Part shown: piece by piece, positions 26,784 through 35,856 of the stretch
Layout of the letters: each line of letters starts with the position of its first letter
Position numbering within the stretch: position 1 is the stretch's first letter
From: Iningainema tapete BLCC-T55
Lineage (GTDB): Bacteria; Cyanobacteriota; Cyanobacteriia; Cyanobacteriales; Nostocaceae
DNA: 64,000 bases
Reading direction: 5' to 3'
Assembly (NCBI RefSeq): GCF_014698965.1
Contig: NZ_JACXAE010000029.1
Coordinates: 1 to 64,000 of the forward strand
Made by a program: the position numbers and the translations under genes
The notes under the pieces: model-generated
The model's database searches: none
The model's input: the letters and a program-made list of their open reading frames with translations, nothing else
Told to the model about the DNA's origin: nothing

Positions 26784-27576
26784 AATCAACAACCCAGTTG
26801 GGTTTATCGCCGGTAACATCCAACCAGCCGCTGACTACGTGCAAGATTTGTTTAACTTGCTCGACTTGTATCAGGAGAAATTACCCAACCCAGATGCGGA
26901 AATTGAAGCAGAAATTGAAGCGATGGATTTGGAGTACGTGCGCACTGATTTACCCAAACTGTTACACTCCATGAGAGAAGGTGTCGTTCGCATTCGCAGC
27001 ATTAGCAATAGTTTACGTACTTTCTCACGGGCAGATACAGAAAACAAAGTACCCTTCAATATCCATGATGGCATCGATAGCACAATCTTGATTCTCAAAC
27101 ACCGAATCAAAGCGAATGAAATGCGTGGGGCAATAGAAGTAATTAAAGAGTATGGTGATTTGCCGCCAATTCAGTGTTTTCCCGGTCAACTCAATCAGGT
27201 ATTTATGAATTTACTGGCAAATGCGATTGATGCTCTAGAAGAGCAGTCGTCAGTCTTCGAGACGCTCCGGCGGAGCGTCTGTACAGATAGCAATCAAAAA
27301 CACACCATTTACAATCCGACAATTCGGATTCGCACACAATTAAACCAAGACAAGACGAGTGTTGTGATTCACATTGCTGACAATGGAATGGGAATGTCAG
27401 AAGAAGTGCGTGGTAAAATATTTGACCATTTATTTACGACGAAAGCTGTGGGGAAAGGTACGGGGTTGGGATTGGCGATCGCTCATCAAATTGTGGTAGA
27501 AAAGCATGGGGGAAAGATCGAAGTCATTTCTGCACCAGGGCAAGGTGCTGAGTTTGTCATAGACATTCCTTTATAA
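26771..27576 (+). pseudogene. Segment 5: histidine-kinase domain of the hybrid kinase
   Basis: The H-box reads FAHEINNPVGFIAGNIQ in the frame that continues to 27576. The N-box is NLLANAIDALEE, followed by G1 IADNGMGMS, an F-box FDHLFTTK and G2 GKGTGLGLAIAH. All catalytic boxes are intact, but they are out of frame with the GAF part. A GTAGAGACG-family palindrome (27259-27286) is read in frame after the N-box. Confidence 0.8.
27259..27286. repeat. GTAGAGACG-family palindrome inside the histidine-kinase domain
   Basis: GAGACGCTCCGG / CCGGCGGAGCGTCT pairing, read in frame as ETLRRSVCT between the N-box and the G1 box. Confidence 0.7.
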
Positions 27577-27868
27577 GGTGCTGACAGAATCGTAGAAATA
27601 GTTTCTAACATGACATCTCCAAAAAACTTAACAATAAAAAAAATAATTTAAGATAACGTTAATGAAATTGACGTGAAAAAGCTTTCAAAATCGACAAAAA
27701 AGAAGGAAAATCTTGAATATGCTGGACAAATAAAAAACCAGTGACTTTGTATAAGTTTTTTGTTAATTATCTGCGCTCTTCGGGGAAGAATCATATGTAA
27801 GAGAAAGAAAGTTGAACCCTTCCTCAGAGATTTTGTGAAAAAAACACTCATCCAGAACGTGAAATACC

Positions 27869-30082
27869 ATGAATAACAGCAGTGCAATCATCACCAACCA
27901 AGTGCTGAAAGAGAAATTACCATCTCCACTCAAGCGGTTGGCAGACTTAGCTTACAACTACTGGTGGAGTTGGAGTGGCGATCGCATATCGCTGTTTCAA
28001 ACCATCGATCCCCAAGAATGGGAAAGATGTGGACATAATCCTGTCGCAATCCTAGACGTGGCAACCTACGAACGTCTTACCCAACTAGCCGAAGATCCCC
28101 ATTACCTCAAACAGATTTCCGAGCTAGCGCAGGAATTTGACACATACATAGCGCAGCAAGATACCTGGGTGAGTAGAGTCGCACCGCAAGTTTCTGCAAC
28201 TAACCCAGTCGCCTACTTCTGCGCCGAGTTTGGCATTCATGAGTCCCTACCTGTCTACTCCGGTGGTTTAGGCATCCTAGCTGGGGATCACCTCAAATCA
28301 TCATCAGATTTGGGAGTACCAATGGTCGCGATCGGCTTACTATATCGTCAAGGGTACTTCCGACAAAGGTTAAGTAGTAACGGCTGGCAAGAAGATTACT
28401 ACGTTGACAACCTCTTCCAGCGGATGCCTCTAGAGTTAATTAGATCATCAGATGGAGAACCACTCACCATCGAACTAGAAATCCGCCAACGCATAGTGAA
28501 AGTGCAAATCTGGCGGGTGCAAGTAGGCAGAGTAAGTCTTTACTTATTAGATAGCGATCGCGGTGACAATGATCCCATTGATCGCTGGCTCACCGGACAC
28601 CTTTACGGTGGAAACCAAGAAACTCGCATTGCTCAAGAAGTCGTGCTGGGAATTGGTGGTGTAAAAGCCCTATCCGCATTAGGAATTCAACCTTCTGTCT
28701 ATCACCTTAACGAAGGACATGCCGCATTCTCCACCTTGGAAGTAGCACGCGAAGAAATGGAGCGTACTGGCAAATCCTTCTACGACGTAGAATCAGCAGT
28801 GCGCAAACGTTGTGTATTCACCACCCATACACCTGTTCCCGCAGGGCATGATGTCTTCTCACCAGATTTGATTGACTCCTTCTTTGCCCACTATTGGACA
28901 AGTTTGCGCCTTTCTCGCGAACAATTCCTGGCTCTTGGCGCACGACGACTAGGCGATCCCTGGGAACCTTTCGGCATGACTGTATTAGCACTACGCATGT
29001 GTCGTACCGCCAATGGTGTAAGCGAATTGCACGGTCAGGTTTCCCGTAAAATGTGGATGGTCATGTATCCAGATCGCTCTGAAGACAAAGTACCTATTGG
29101 TTACATCACCAATGGAGTTCATGCGCCTACCTGGACTGCTCCTTTAATTTCAGAACTGTATACTCAATATTTGGGAGCAGATTGGAAAACTCGTGCTATC
29201 GACCCAAAAACGTGGGAGAAAGTAGACGAAATTCCCGCTCGCGAACTGTGGTGGCGGCATCAAATCCTCAAAGAGCGGCTCATTGCCTACACTCGTTATA
29301 AAGTCAAAAAAGCCAGAGAGAACCGAGGAGAAGATTACCACTTCATTCAAGCCACTGACACATTGCTTGATCCCAAAGTGTTAACCATCGGATTCGCTAG
29401 ACGTTTTAGCCCTTACAAGCGCGGATATCTACTTATGCGCGATGTCGAACGGGCGCTCAGAATTTTTGGCGATGCCGAACGTCCAGTACAAATTATTTTT
29501 GCCGGAAAATCTCACCCAGCTGATGAAGAAGGTAAGCGGATTATCCAACGCTTAATGGAGTGGTGCCGTCATCCAAATGTTCTACATCGAGTTGCTTTTA
29601 TTGAAGACTACGACATCTACGTTGGGCAAAAACTAGTCCAAGGCGTTGATGTCTGGTTGAACAATCCTCGTCGCCCCCTAGAAGCTTCTGGTACAAGTGG
29701 GCAAAAAGTCTGCTTCAACGGCGGCATTAATTGCAGCGTACTAGATGGCTGGTGGTGCGAAGGCTATAAAGTTGGTGCAGATGGTTCGGGACTCAATGGT
29801 TGGGCAATTGGCGAAGATGCTCACACCAGCGATCAGGATCTACAGGATCGGATTGACTCTGAATCTTTGTATAAGTTGTTAGAAGAGGAAATTGTTCCGC
29901 TCTACTACGATCAAGATTCTGAAGGCATTCCTCATGGTTGGATTCAAAAGATGAAAGCGTCAATTAAAACGAATGCCCCTCTGTTCAACACAGACAGAAT
30001 GATTGCTGATTACGTTTCACAGGTGTACGTTCCAGAAATTGCTACCACAGTTGAACCGATTTTGGCTAAGGTGCTGCTGTAA
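27869..30082 (+). CDS. glgP: Alpha-glucan (glycogen) phosphorylase
   Basis: GlgP releases glucose-1-phosphate from glycogen. The 737-aa protein belongs to the DUF3417-containing phosphorylase subgroup: LADLAYNYWWSWSGD near residue 25, AYFCAEFGIHESLPVYSGGL, and the PLP-site region LEASGTSGQKVCFNGG, where the Lys of SGQK is the likely PLP Schiff-base residue. HLNEGHAAF and FTTHTPVPAGHD are also family marks. It is shorter than the roughly 850-aa phosphorylases but complete in this subgroup. It ends with the conserved DYVSQVYVPEI. A hairpin with a T-run lies 60 bp after the stop. Confidence 0.92.
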   Translation: MNNSSAIITNQVLKEKLPSPLKRLADLAYNYWWSWSGDRISLFQTIDPQEWERCGHNPVAILDVATYERLTQLAEDPHYLKQISELAQEFDTYIAQQDTWVSRVAPQVSATNPVAYFCAEFGIHESLPVYSGGLGILAGDHLKSSSDLGVPMVAIGLLYRQGYFRQRLSSNGWQEDYYVDNLFQRMPLELIRSSDGEPLTIELEIRQRIVKVQIWRVQVGRVSLYLLDSDRGDNDPIDRWLTGHLYGGNQETRIAQEVVLGIGGVKALSALGIQPSVYHLNEGHAAFSTLEVAREEMERTGKSFYDVESAVRKRCVFTTHTPVPAGHDVFSPDLIDSFFAHYWTSLRLSREQFLALGARRLGDPWEPFGMTVLALRMCRTANGVSELHGQVSRKMWMVMYPDRSEDKVPIGYITNGVHAPTWTAPLISELYTQYLGADWKTRAIDPKTWEKVDEIPARELWWRHQILKERLIAYTRYKVKKARENRGEDYHFIQATDTLLDPKVLTIGFARRFSPYKRGYLLMRDVERALRIFGDAERPVQIIFAGKSHPADEEGKRIIQRLMEWCRHPNVLHRVAFIEDYDIYVGQKLVQGVDVWLNNPRRPLEASGTSGQKVCFNGGINCSVLDGWWCEGYKVGADGSGLNGWAIGEDAHTSDQDLQDRIDSESLYKLLEEEIVPLYYDQDSEGIPHGWIQKMKASIKTNAPLFNTDRMIADYVSQVYVPEIATTVEPILAKVLL

Positions 30083-30100
30083 CAAGCGTAGATACGTAAT

Positions 30101-30132
30101 TGTACAGACGTTCCGGCGGTACGTCTGTACAG
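30101..30132. repeat. GTACAGACG-type palindrome downstream of glgP
   Basis: TGTACAGACGTTCCGG and its mirrored arm, a variant of the GTAGAGACG family. It lies 18 bp after the glgP stop, next to a second copy at 30142. Confidence 0.75.
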
Positions 30133-30141
30133 ATGATTGGG

Positions 30142-30177
30142 GTAGAGACGTTTCGGTGGAACGTCTCTACTTTTTTT
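30142..30177 (+). terminator. GTAGAGACG palindrome followed by a T-run, terminator-like, after glgP
   Basis: The arms GTAGAGACGTTTC and GAACGTCTCTAC pair around a short GGTG centre (one G-T pair), followed at once by TTTTTTTG. This has the form of a Rho-independent terminator built from a dispersed repeat, 60 bp after the glgP stop. Confidence 0.65.
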
Positions 30178-30648
30178 GATTTGGCAAGCAAAAAGATTTT
30201 TATTGTTGGTTACTAACAATATTTGATAGGATATCATTCCAGACCCCGACTTATAAGAGTATGGATAACAACCTTACCGATCCCCAAATGTTAAAAATCT
30301 GTAAACCCGCCCCGGAAAAGGCATTTAAGATAACATAAAATTTAGTCTAATTACAGTAACTCACCCAAGAGGTCATTAAACATTGATTGTGTACATGATT
30401 GCTGATACTCCTGAAGTGGAACCATTTTTTTAGTAAGTCTATCTAGAAAGATAATTCTTTATTAACCAATTGAGGTAAGAACAAAAAACTAGAAAAGTAC
30501 TATGTAGTAGCTTTATGGCAACACATGTTGCCACTACACACATGATTCCCAACGTTAATTTGATAATGTCTAATTCATTTGTAACTTCAGCCTTTAGCCT
30601 TTTGAATTGGCTTAACCCTCACACTCAACATTGTTGCCGCCGACACAC
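30178..30648. other. Long intergenic stretch before the permease gene
   Basis: This is about 470 bp without a convincing gene. It contains a small hairpin (GGCAACA...TGTTGCC, 30517-30532) and AT-rich sequence near 30440-30480 that could hold the permease promoter. No RNA gene was recognised. Confidence 0.5.
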
Positions 30649-31686
30649 ATGAATCAACTGAACAATGGTTTCACCCTATTTCTCAGTCTGCTCGTCGAGG
30701 CAATGCCTTTTTTGTTGCTGGGGGTTTTGTTCTCCAGTTTGTTGCTTTTTTTTATTGATGAGCGCAAATTGGTGGCAAGAATGCCCAGAAATCCGCTACT
30801 GGGTGCTTTAGTTGGCAGCTTAGTCGGCTTTTTGTTTCCTGTTTGTGAATGCGGTAATGTACCTGTAGCACGACGATTACTGATGCAGGGAGTGCCGACA
30901 CCAGTAGCGATTGGGTTTTTGCTAGCAGCACCTACAGTCAACCCAATCGTCATTTGGGCTACTTGGTCTGCTTTTCGCGATCAGCCAGAAATCGTGGTAT
31001 TACGAGTAGTTTTCTCTTTATTAATTGCGACAATTGTCGGTTTTGTATTTAGTCAGCAAAAAGATTTAAAAGCGATCGTACAACCTTCACTTGCTCGTTA
31101 TATCAAGTTTAATCCAGAAGCAAAGTCTGAAGCGAGGCAAAGAAGTCATCAGGTACAAGCAACAGCTCCCACATTACTACAGTCGGGAACTTATATACTA
31201 GGTGGAAAAGGTCAAGTCCGAATGGATGCGTTAATGCCAGCAGCTACTATGACTAGTACAAGTTCCGGTAAACCTTTGGTAGATAAACTGCGGTTAGTGG
31301 TAGATAATAGCATACAGGAATTACGAGAATTGGGCGCAGTATTAGTCATAGGAAGTGCGATCGCCGCTGCTATTCAAGTACTTGCACCACGTGAACTTAT
31401 TCTGAGTTTGGGTGCAGGTCCAGTTAGCTCAATTGTTGCCATGCTAGTTTTAGCTGCAGTAGTATCTATTTGTTCCACAGTAGATTCTTTCTTTGCTTTA
31501 TCTTTTGCTTCCACTTTTACTAGTGGTTCATTGTTAGCATTTCTAGTTTTTGGTCCAATGATTGACTTGAAAGGAGTTGGTTTAATGTTATCTATTTTTA
31601 AACCAAAGGCGGTTTTTTACTTGTTTGCAATAGCTGGGCAGTTGACGTTTTTATTCACCTTAATAGTTAATTTACACTTTATTTAA
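30649..31686 (+). CDS. UPF0718/YraQ-type permease
   Basis: This inner-membrane protein of 345 aa has two blocks of helices, at about residues 5-30, 45-65, 75-100 and 110-135 and again from about 225 to the end, around a cytoplasmic loop. The family marks LFPVCECGNVPVARRLL and FLLAAPTVNPIV are present in the first block, and VVSICSTVDSFFALSFA mirrors them in the second. The start at 30649 (MNQLNNGF) is chosen over an upstream TTG. The partner gene at 31780 is typical. Transport substrate is not established; a metal link has been suggested for related gene pairs. Confidence 0.85.
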   Translation: MNQLNNGFTLFLSLLVEAMPFLLLGVLFSSLLLFFIDERKLVARMPRNPLLGALVGSLVGFLFPVCECGNVPVARRLLMQGVPTPVAIGFLLAAPTVNPIVIWATWSAFRDQPEIVVLRVVFSLLIATIVGFVFSQQKDLKAIVQPSLARYIKFNPEAKSEARQRSHQVQATAPTLLQSGTYILGGKGQVRMDALMPAATMTSTSSGKPLVDKLRLVVDNSIQELRELGAVLVIGSAIAAAIQVLAPRELILSLGAGPVSSIVAMLVLAAVVSICSTVDSFFALSFASTFTSGSLLAFLVFGPMIDLKGVGLMLSIFKPKAVFYLFAIAGQLTFLFTLIVNLHFI

Positions 31687-31687
31687 G

Positions 31688-31720
<33 letters not shown>

Positions 31721-31779
31721 CAAAGAGGCTTTACTTAATTTCTAGTAAATAAATTGAGCAGTGGATATTTTATTAATCA

Positions 31780-32556
31780 ATGACTTCAATTCCAAATCGA
31801 AAATATAAAATCCAAAATCGGTTACTTCCTTGGTTAGATGTCCTAGCGATCTCCGCTTGGGGTATTTTGATTTTAAAGTACTGGCTTACAGACAAGCTAG
31901 GTTTATTAATTCATCCAAAGTATTTTGGCATAGTAATTGCCGGTGGCTTTGGCTTATTGATTGTCAGTATTTTTAAAGCGCAAGAAATTTTGCAACGCCG
32001 CTCTACTAGAGAAGTTATTCCCAGTAATCAACACATTACTTTATTTCCAGCAAACTTCAGCAGTGCTTTACTGTTATTCACAGCTATTTTGGGGATCATG
32101 ATTACACCCCGCGTATTCGCTAGTGACACAGCATTACAACGTGATTTTAGTGATTTATTAACAACGTCACGCCCTCAACCTCAAGCATTTCGCCCGAATA
32201 CACGCCCAGAAGAAAGATCCCTCGTAGACTGGGTACGTACTCTCAACGTCTATCCAGAACCAGACGCATATACTGGGCAAAAAGTCAAGGTGCAAGGTTT
32301 TGCAATTCACCCTCCAGAATTAGGCAAAGAATATTTATTTTTGGCAAGATTTGTAATTACTTGCTGTGCTGCAGATGCCTATCCGATAGGATTACCTGTG
32401 AAACTCAAAGAACCCCGTGACAAATTTCCACAAGATACTTGGTGGGAAGTAGAAGGGCAAATGTTCACAGAAAATCTATCTGGTAAACGTCAACTTACCA
32501 TTGCCGCTACCTCCCTGAAAAAAATTCCCCAACCTAGTAAACCTTACAGTTATTAG
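31780..32556 (+). CDS. TIGR03943-type (DUF1980) permease partner protein
   Basis: The 258-aa protein has an N-terminal membrane segment pair (WLDVLAISAWGILILKYWL and IVIAGGFGLLIVSIF), a third near residue 95, then a soluble beta domain with KVKVQGFAIHPPELG and the Cys-containing FVITCCAADAYPIGLPV. This is the usual partner of UPF0718 permeases, directly downstream here. The Cys pair in ITCCAAD could bind a metal; this is inference. Confidence 0.8.
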   Translation: MTSIPNRKYKIQNRLLPWLDVLAISAWGILILKYWLTDKLGLLIHPKYFGIVIAGGFGLLIVSIFKAQEILQRRSTREVIPSNQHITLFPANFSSALLLFTAILGIMITPRVFASDTALQRDFSDLLTTSRPQPQAFRPNTRPEERSLVDWVRTLNVYPEPDAYTGQKVKVQGFAIHPPELGKEYLFLARFVITCCAADAYPIGLPVKLKEPRDKFPQDTWWEVEGQMFTENLSGKRQLTIAATSLKKIPQPSKPYSY

Positions 32557-32557
32557 A

Positions 32558-32606
32558 GCTAATGGCTAATTGTTAATAGTTAAAGGTTAAACAATTAGCC
32601 ATTAGC
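32558..32606. repeat. Hairpin with 17-bp perfect arms
   Basis: GCTAATGGCTAATTGTT at 32558-32574 is repeated inverted at 32590-32606, with a 15-bp loop. It follows the TIGR03943-type gene immediately and may end or protect its transcript; there is no T-run. Confidence 0.75.
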
Positions 32607-32637
32607 AATTAACAATTAACAATTAACAATTAACAAT
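32606..32637 (+). repeat. Heptamer tandem repeat (CAATTAA)n running into a start codon
   Basis: Four and a half copies of CAATTAA; the last one merges with the ATG of the next gene (CAATG). There is no Shine-Dalgarno sequence, so copy-number change here would alter the spacing of promoter and start. Confidence 0.85.
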
Positions 32638-34129
32638 GATTAATAAAGCATATTTTCAACCAATAGATCGGATTGCGCTCGCCTTAATGCTTCTTCTGAG
32701 TCTGCTGATTGGACTAGTAATATTACAAGGTGATGCGGTTAAACCTAGTGTGAGAAATTTTAGTTGGCAAAACCAACAAATAGGAGCAGAAGATTTATCT
32801 TTTACTCTTACCTTTAGTCGTCCAATGGACACAAAAAGTGTAGAAAAAAATTTGCAAATTGACCCCCCCTTAGCAGGTAAGATAAGTTGGGCAGGGCGGC
32901 GGATGGTTTACACTCTCGTCACACCAGCACCTTATGGCGCAAATTACAAATTGCAGTTACAGCAAGCTCAGGATAAATTTGCTGAGTTGGAAGGAAAAGT
33001 AAGGACAATACAGCCCTTCTCAGGTGTTTTCAGTTCGCGCGATCGCGTTATACTTTATATTGGCTCTGATAACGAAGATCAAGGACGGTTAGTTCTCTAC
33101 AATCTAACGGAACAACAAAAAAAAATACTGACTCCTAAAGACTTGGTTGTGATCGATTTTAAACCATTTCCGAATGGAGAAAAGATTTTATTTTCGGCTC
33201 GTACTACCGACAATCAAGATATTCTTTCTGCGCAGTTATACACAGTAACAACAGGTATTCCTGCCACATCACAAAACAAAGCAGAACCACCAGGTAAAAT
33301 TGACTCAATTTTAGATAATAAAGATTACCAAAACTTAAAATTTGACTTGTCACCTGATGGAAAAACTATAGTTGTTCAGCGTGGCAACAAAGCCAATCCT
33401 GGTGACTTTGGATTGTGGTTTATGTCCGCAAATCGTACTGATGGAGGAGAAAAGCCTACCATTAAACGTTTGCAAAGTCAACCAAGTGGAGACTTCATCA
33501 TTACACCAGACAGTAAAGCTGTAGCAGTTGCTCAAGGGCAAGGTGCAGCAATTCTCCCTTTACAAACAGATGCTAGTAAACCTTTAGATTTTCTCCCACA
33601 GTTTGGTTTAGTACAAGCTTTTTCTAAAGATGGCTCATCAGCAGCAATGGTAAAATTTAATGCTGATTATACCAGAGATTTATTCTTGGTGACTAATCAA
33701 GGTCTGCAAAAACCATTGTTACGTACCAAAGGCTCAATTCTTAACTGTCAGTTTGATAATGCTTCACCAACTTTATATTGCTTGTTAACACAGCTATTGC
33801 CAGGAGAACAATTTCAAGAACAACCCTACTTAGTAGCAATTGATCTAAAAACAGGGCAGCAAAAACCATTGTTAGTGCTACCTCCCGAACAGCGGAATGT
33901 ACAGATGAGTCTGTCCCTAGACGGGTTAGGGCTATTGTTTGACCAGATTATATCACAAACCAATTCTACTCCTGTAGCTAATACCTTGACTACTGATGAT
34001 GGACAAGCGATCGCTTCGAGTAGTCTATGGTTAATGCCCTTGCTACCGCTCAACGACTCTACTGTAGCCACCGAAATCAAACCAGAAAAACTACCCTTGA
34101 ACGGATTTCATCCCCGTTGGTTACCGTAA
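32636..34129 (+). CDS. Membrane-anchored protein with Ig-like domain and TolB-like beta-propeller
   Basis: The 497-aa product has one N-terminal transmembrane helix (residues about 12-30), then an SbsA-type bacterial Ig-like domain (LSFTLTFSRPMDTKSVEKNL, with the 'PMD...V' pattern) to about residue 130. The rest resembles a TolB-like propeller, with repeated LSPDGKTIVVQRGN and TPDSKAVAVAQGQ blades. It is therefore likely an extracytoplasmic binding protein. Function not known. Its start follows a heptamer repeat. Confidence 0.65.
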   Translation: MINKAYFQPIDRIALALMLLLSLLIGLVILQGDAVKPSVRNFSWQNQQIGAEDLSFTLTFSRPMDTKSVEKNLQIDPPLAGKISWAGRRMVYTLVTPAPYGANYKLQLQQAQDKFAELEGKVRTIQPFSGVFSSRDRVILYIGSDNEDQGRLVLYNLTEQQKKILTPKDLVVIDFKPFPNGEKILFSARTTDNQDILSAQLYTVTTGIPATSQNKAEPPGKIDSILDNKDYQNLKFDLSPDGKTIVVQRGNKANPGDFGLWFMSANRTDGGEKPTIKRLQSQPSGDFIITPDSKAVAVAQGQGAAILPLQTDASKPLDFLPQFGLVQAFSKDGSSAAMVKFNADYTRDLFLVTNQGLQKPLLRTKGSILNCQFDNASPTLYCLLTQLLPGEQFQEQPYLVAIDLKTGQQKPLLVLPPEQRNVQMSLSLDGLGLLFDQIISQTNSTPVANTLTTDDGQAIASSSLWLMPLLPLNDSTVATEIKPEKLPLNGFHPRWLP

Positions 34130-34417
34130 AACACGAAGAATGATGAATAAACTTTTCTAAAATAGAAAATTTGCCCTTAACCAACTAAAATGTATAGAAC
34201 GTAAGATAGATAAAAATTCTACTTACTCCTCCTTTGGAGAGAAAAGTGGAAAACTTGGTAACCCCAAGAGACTGATAAACCGTGTTTTGTAAGCACTTGA
34301 CCTCAAGAAAACTCTGAACTTAATTAAAATTGTACATTGTCTGCTTTTATACCATAAAGAGTCAAGTGTAATTCTACCGTAGATGCTGTTTAATTTGAAG
34401 CTGGTGGGTGAGGAGTA

Positions 34418-35764
34418 ATGACTGAAGCTGACATCCCAAATTTTAGGGATTTTGTTGAATCTGTAGACTCTGCTTGTCCTTTTTACGCGGTTTTGCCTCA
34501 TGAAAGTACAAAAACTACGCAATTGCTGCTACTAAAGCCAGCAAAAGAGGATTTACAAACCGAAGTTACATTAGAGAACAACACTCAGCAAGACTGGGTA
34601 GCTGAACCTGATAGTGAAAAACAAGCAATCATTGACGCGGAATTTAAAAACTTGTTGGCGTTAAATGAAGAATTGCGTTGTGCGAACAATCAACTATATG
34701 AACGGGTAGAAGAATTAACAGCATTATTAACTGAATCGTCCAAGGCTTTGCAGTTACAAACAAAGCGCTTAGACGTAACAGAGTCAATGCTGAGTCAACA
34801 AAACCAAGAAGTGACAGCAGCAGAAAATCGCATTCAATCCCTAAGTCAACAACTAGAAATAGCTGTGCAAACTACCGGGCGTCAAGAAACTCAACTTGAA
34901 TCCTACAAAGGACAGCTAGAAATTAGTCAGCAACGCATTGCTCAACTAGAGCGGGAATGTGCAGCACTTCAGTCTAATTATAACGAACAGTCTCACCAGT
35001 TGTTGGAATCAGAAAATTCTTGTCGAGATTTACGGACAAGGCTGATGCGGCAACAGCGTCAAACCCTACAATTTAAAGCTGCTCTCGAAAAGTGTCTAGA
35101 GACTCCCAATACAAGCTATGATTATGTCAATAATAGTGTTGTAGACACATCTAGATGCTCCAAGCGTCACTCTTTTATTCCCAATGCTAAACCAATAAAA
35201 CCTTGGTCAGTAGAGTTAGAATTAACCCCGGAAATAAACACAGGAGTTATTCTTGATAAAGATGTTGAAGAAAATCGTGAGCAAGAAGAATCGGTAGAAA
35301 TACAAAGCGATCGCTCAATCAATCAACCTCTTTCTCAAGAAACAGCACAACAAAGCATACCAAAAATTCCGACACCAGAAGTAGCACCTCAATCATTAAA
35401 TTTGGAAGAGCAATTAGATAGCGTCATCCAAATGTTTTTTGTCTCTACCCCGGCATCAGAACAACCTTTGTCACAAGAAATTAGTCAGACTGAATCTGCT
35501 TGGGAAACTATTGACACACCTCTAGTAGATAGTGAAGCAGAAACTGCTACTATTACCCTTGAGCAAAAAGATCCTCCGGTAGTAGAAGATTTTTGGTCGC
35601 AAATGTCACAACCACATGGGTTTGAATTACAAGAAACTGCATCAACTGACGGCAACAATCACCTCAACTCACCCTCACCTGTAATTTATCCTCAACGTTC
35701 ACCAAAAAGAAGAACATCCTTGGCTGCTGTTGAATTACCGAATTTTCGTCCTCGACAGTGTTAG
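34418..35764 (+). CDS. Coiled-coil protein of unknown function
   Basis: This 448-aa protein has a globular N-terminus (residues 1-60), a long coiled coil from about 75 to 230 (NEELRCANNQLYERVEELTA, LERECAALQSN), then a low-complexity acidic tail rich in Gln, Ser and Pro and a basic C-terminal end (SPKRRTSLAAVELPNF). No signal peptide or TM segment is seen. A GGAGTAATG start with GAGGAG box supports 34418. It may be a structural or scaffold protein; not recognised beyond that. Confidence 0.65.
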   Translation: MTEADIPNFRDFVESVDSACPFYAVLPHESTKTTQLLLLKPAKEDLQTEVTLENNTQQDWVAEPDSEKQAIIDAEFKNLLALNEELRCANNQLYERVEELTALLTESSKALQLQTKRLDVTESMLSQQNQEVTAAENRIQSLSQQLEIAVQTTGRQETQLESYKGQLEISQQRIAQLERECAALQSNYNEQSHQLLESENSCRDLRTRLMRQQRQTLQFKAALEKCLETPNTSYDYVNNSVVDTSRCSKRHSFIPNAKPIKPWSVELELTPEINTGVILDKDVEENREQEESVEIQSDRSINQPLSQETAQQSIPKIPTPEVAPQSLNLEEQLDSVIQMFFVSTPASEQPLSQEISQTESAWETIDTPLVDSEAETATITLEQKDPPVVEDFWSQMSQPHGFELQETASTDGNNHLNSPSPVIYPQRSPKRRTSLAAVELPNFRPRQC

Positions 35765-35770
35765 GTAGTC

Positions 35771-35799
35771 GTAGAGACGCCCCGGCGGGGCGTCTGTAC
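35771..35799. repeat. GTAGAGACG-family palindrome between convergent genes
   Basis: GTAGAGACGCCCC / GGGGCGTCTGTAC arms with a CGGC centre, 7 bp after the coiled-coil gene stop. It may act as a hairpin for this gene and the converging CHAT gene. Confidence 0.75.
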
Positions 35800-35856
35800 A
35801 GCAGTCGTTCCTCGTTCCCAGATTCTACCTGGTAATGCCATCTTTTGAGGTGTCTC

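Larger units (their letters stand above)
22885..27576 (+). pseudogene. Decayed hybrid Ser/Thr-His kinase (kinase-ATPase-GAF-histidine kinase)
   Basis: The pieces together match one giant cyanobacterial multi-sensor kinase of about 1800 aa: Ser/Thr kinase, AAA ATPase, helical repeat region, GAF domain and histidine kinase. Breaks seen: a TGA at 24088-24090 where family members have Trp (QHWKSQILLALGGNG in other copies); an internal deletion plus frameshift near 24725-24735 that removes about 150 residues of the ATPase C-terminal region; a stop at 26313 followed by a GCGAAG repeat; and a frameshift near 26765 just before the H-box. Every domain is recognisable, so the decay is recent. The start at 22885 (MSIAEVSVDVLGYRIL) follows an AAGGGTGG box. 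The segments are listed separately. Confidence 0.85.

Noticed and set aside
30540-30648. A possible Zur operator upstream of the UPF0718 permease
   Set aside because: TTGATAAT is present but the second half-site does not match the known palindrome.
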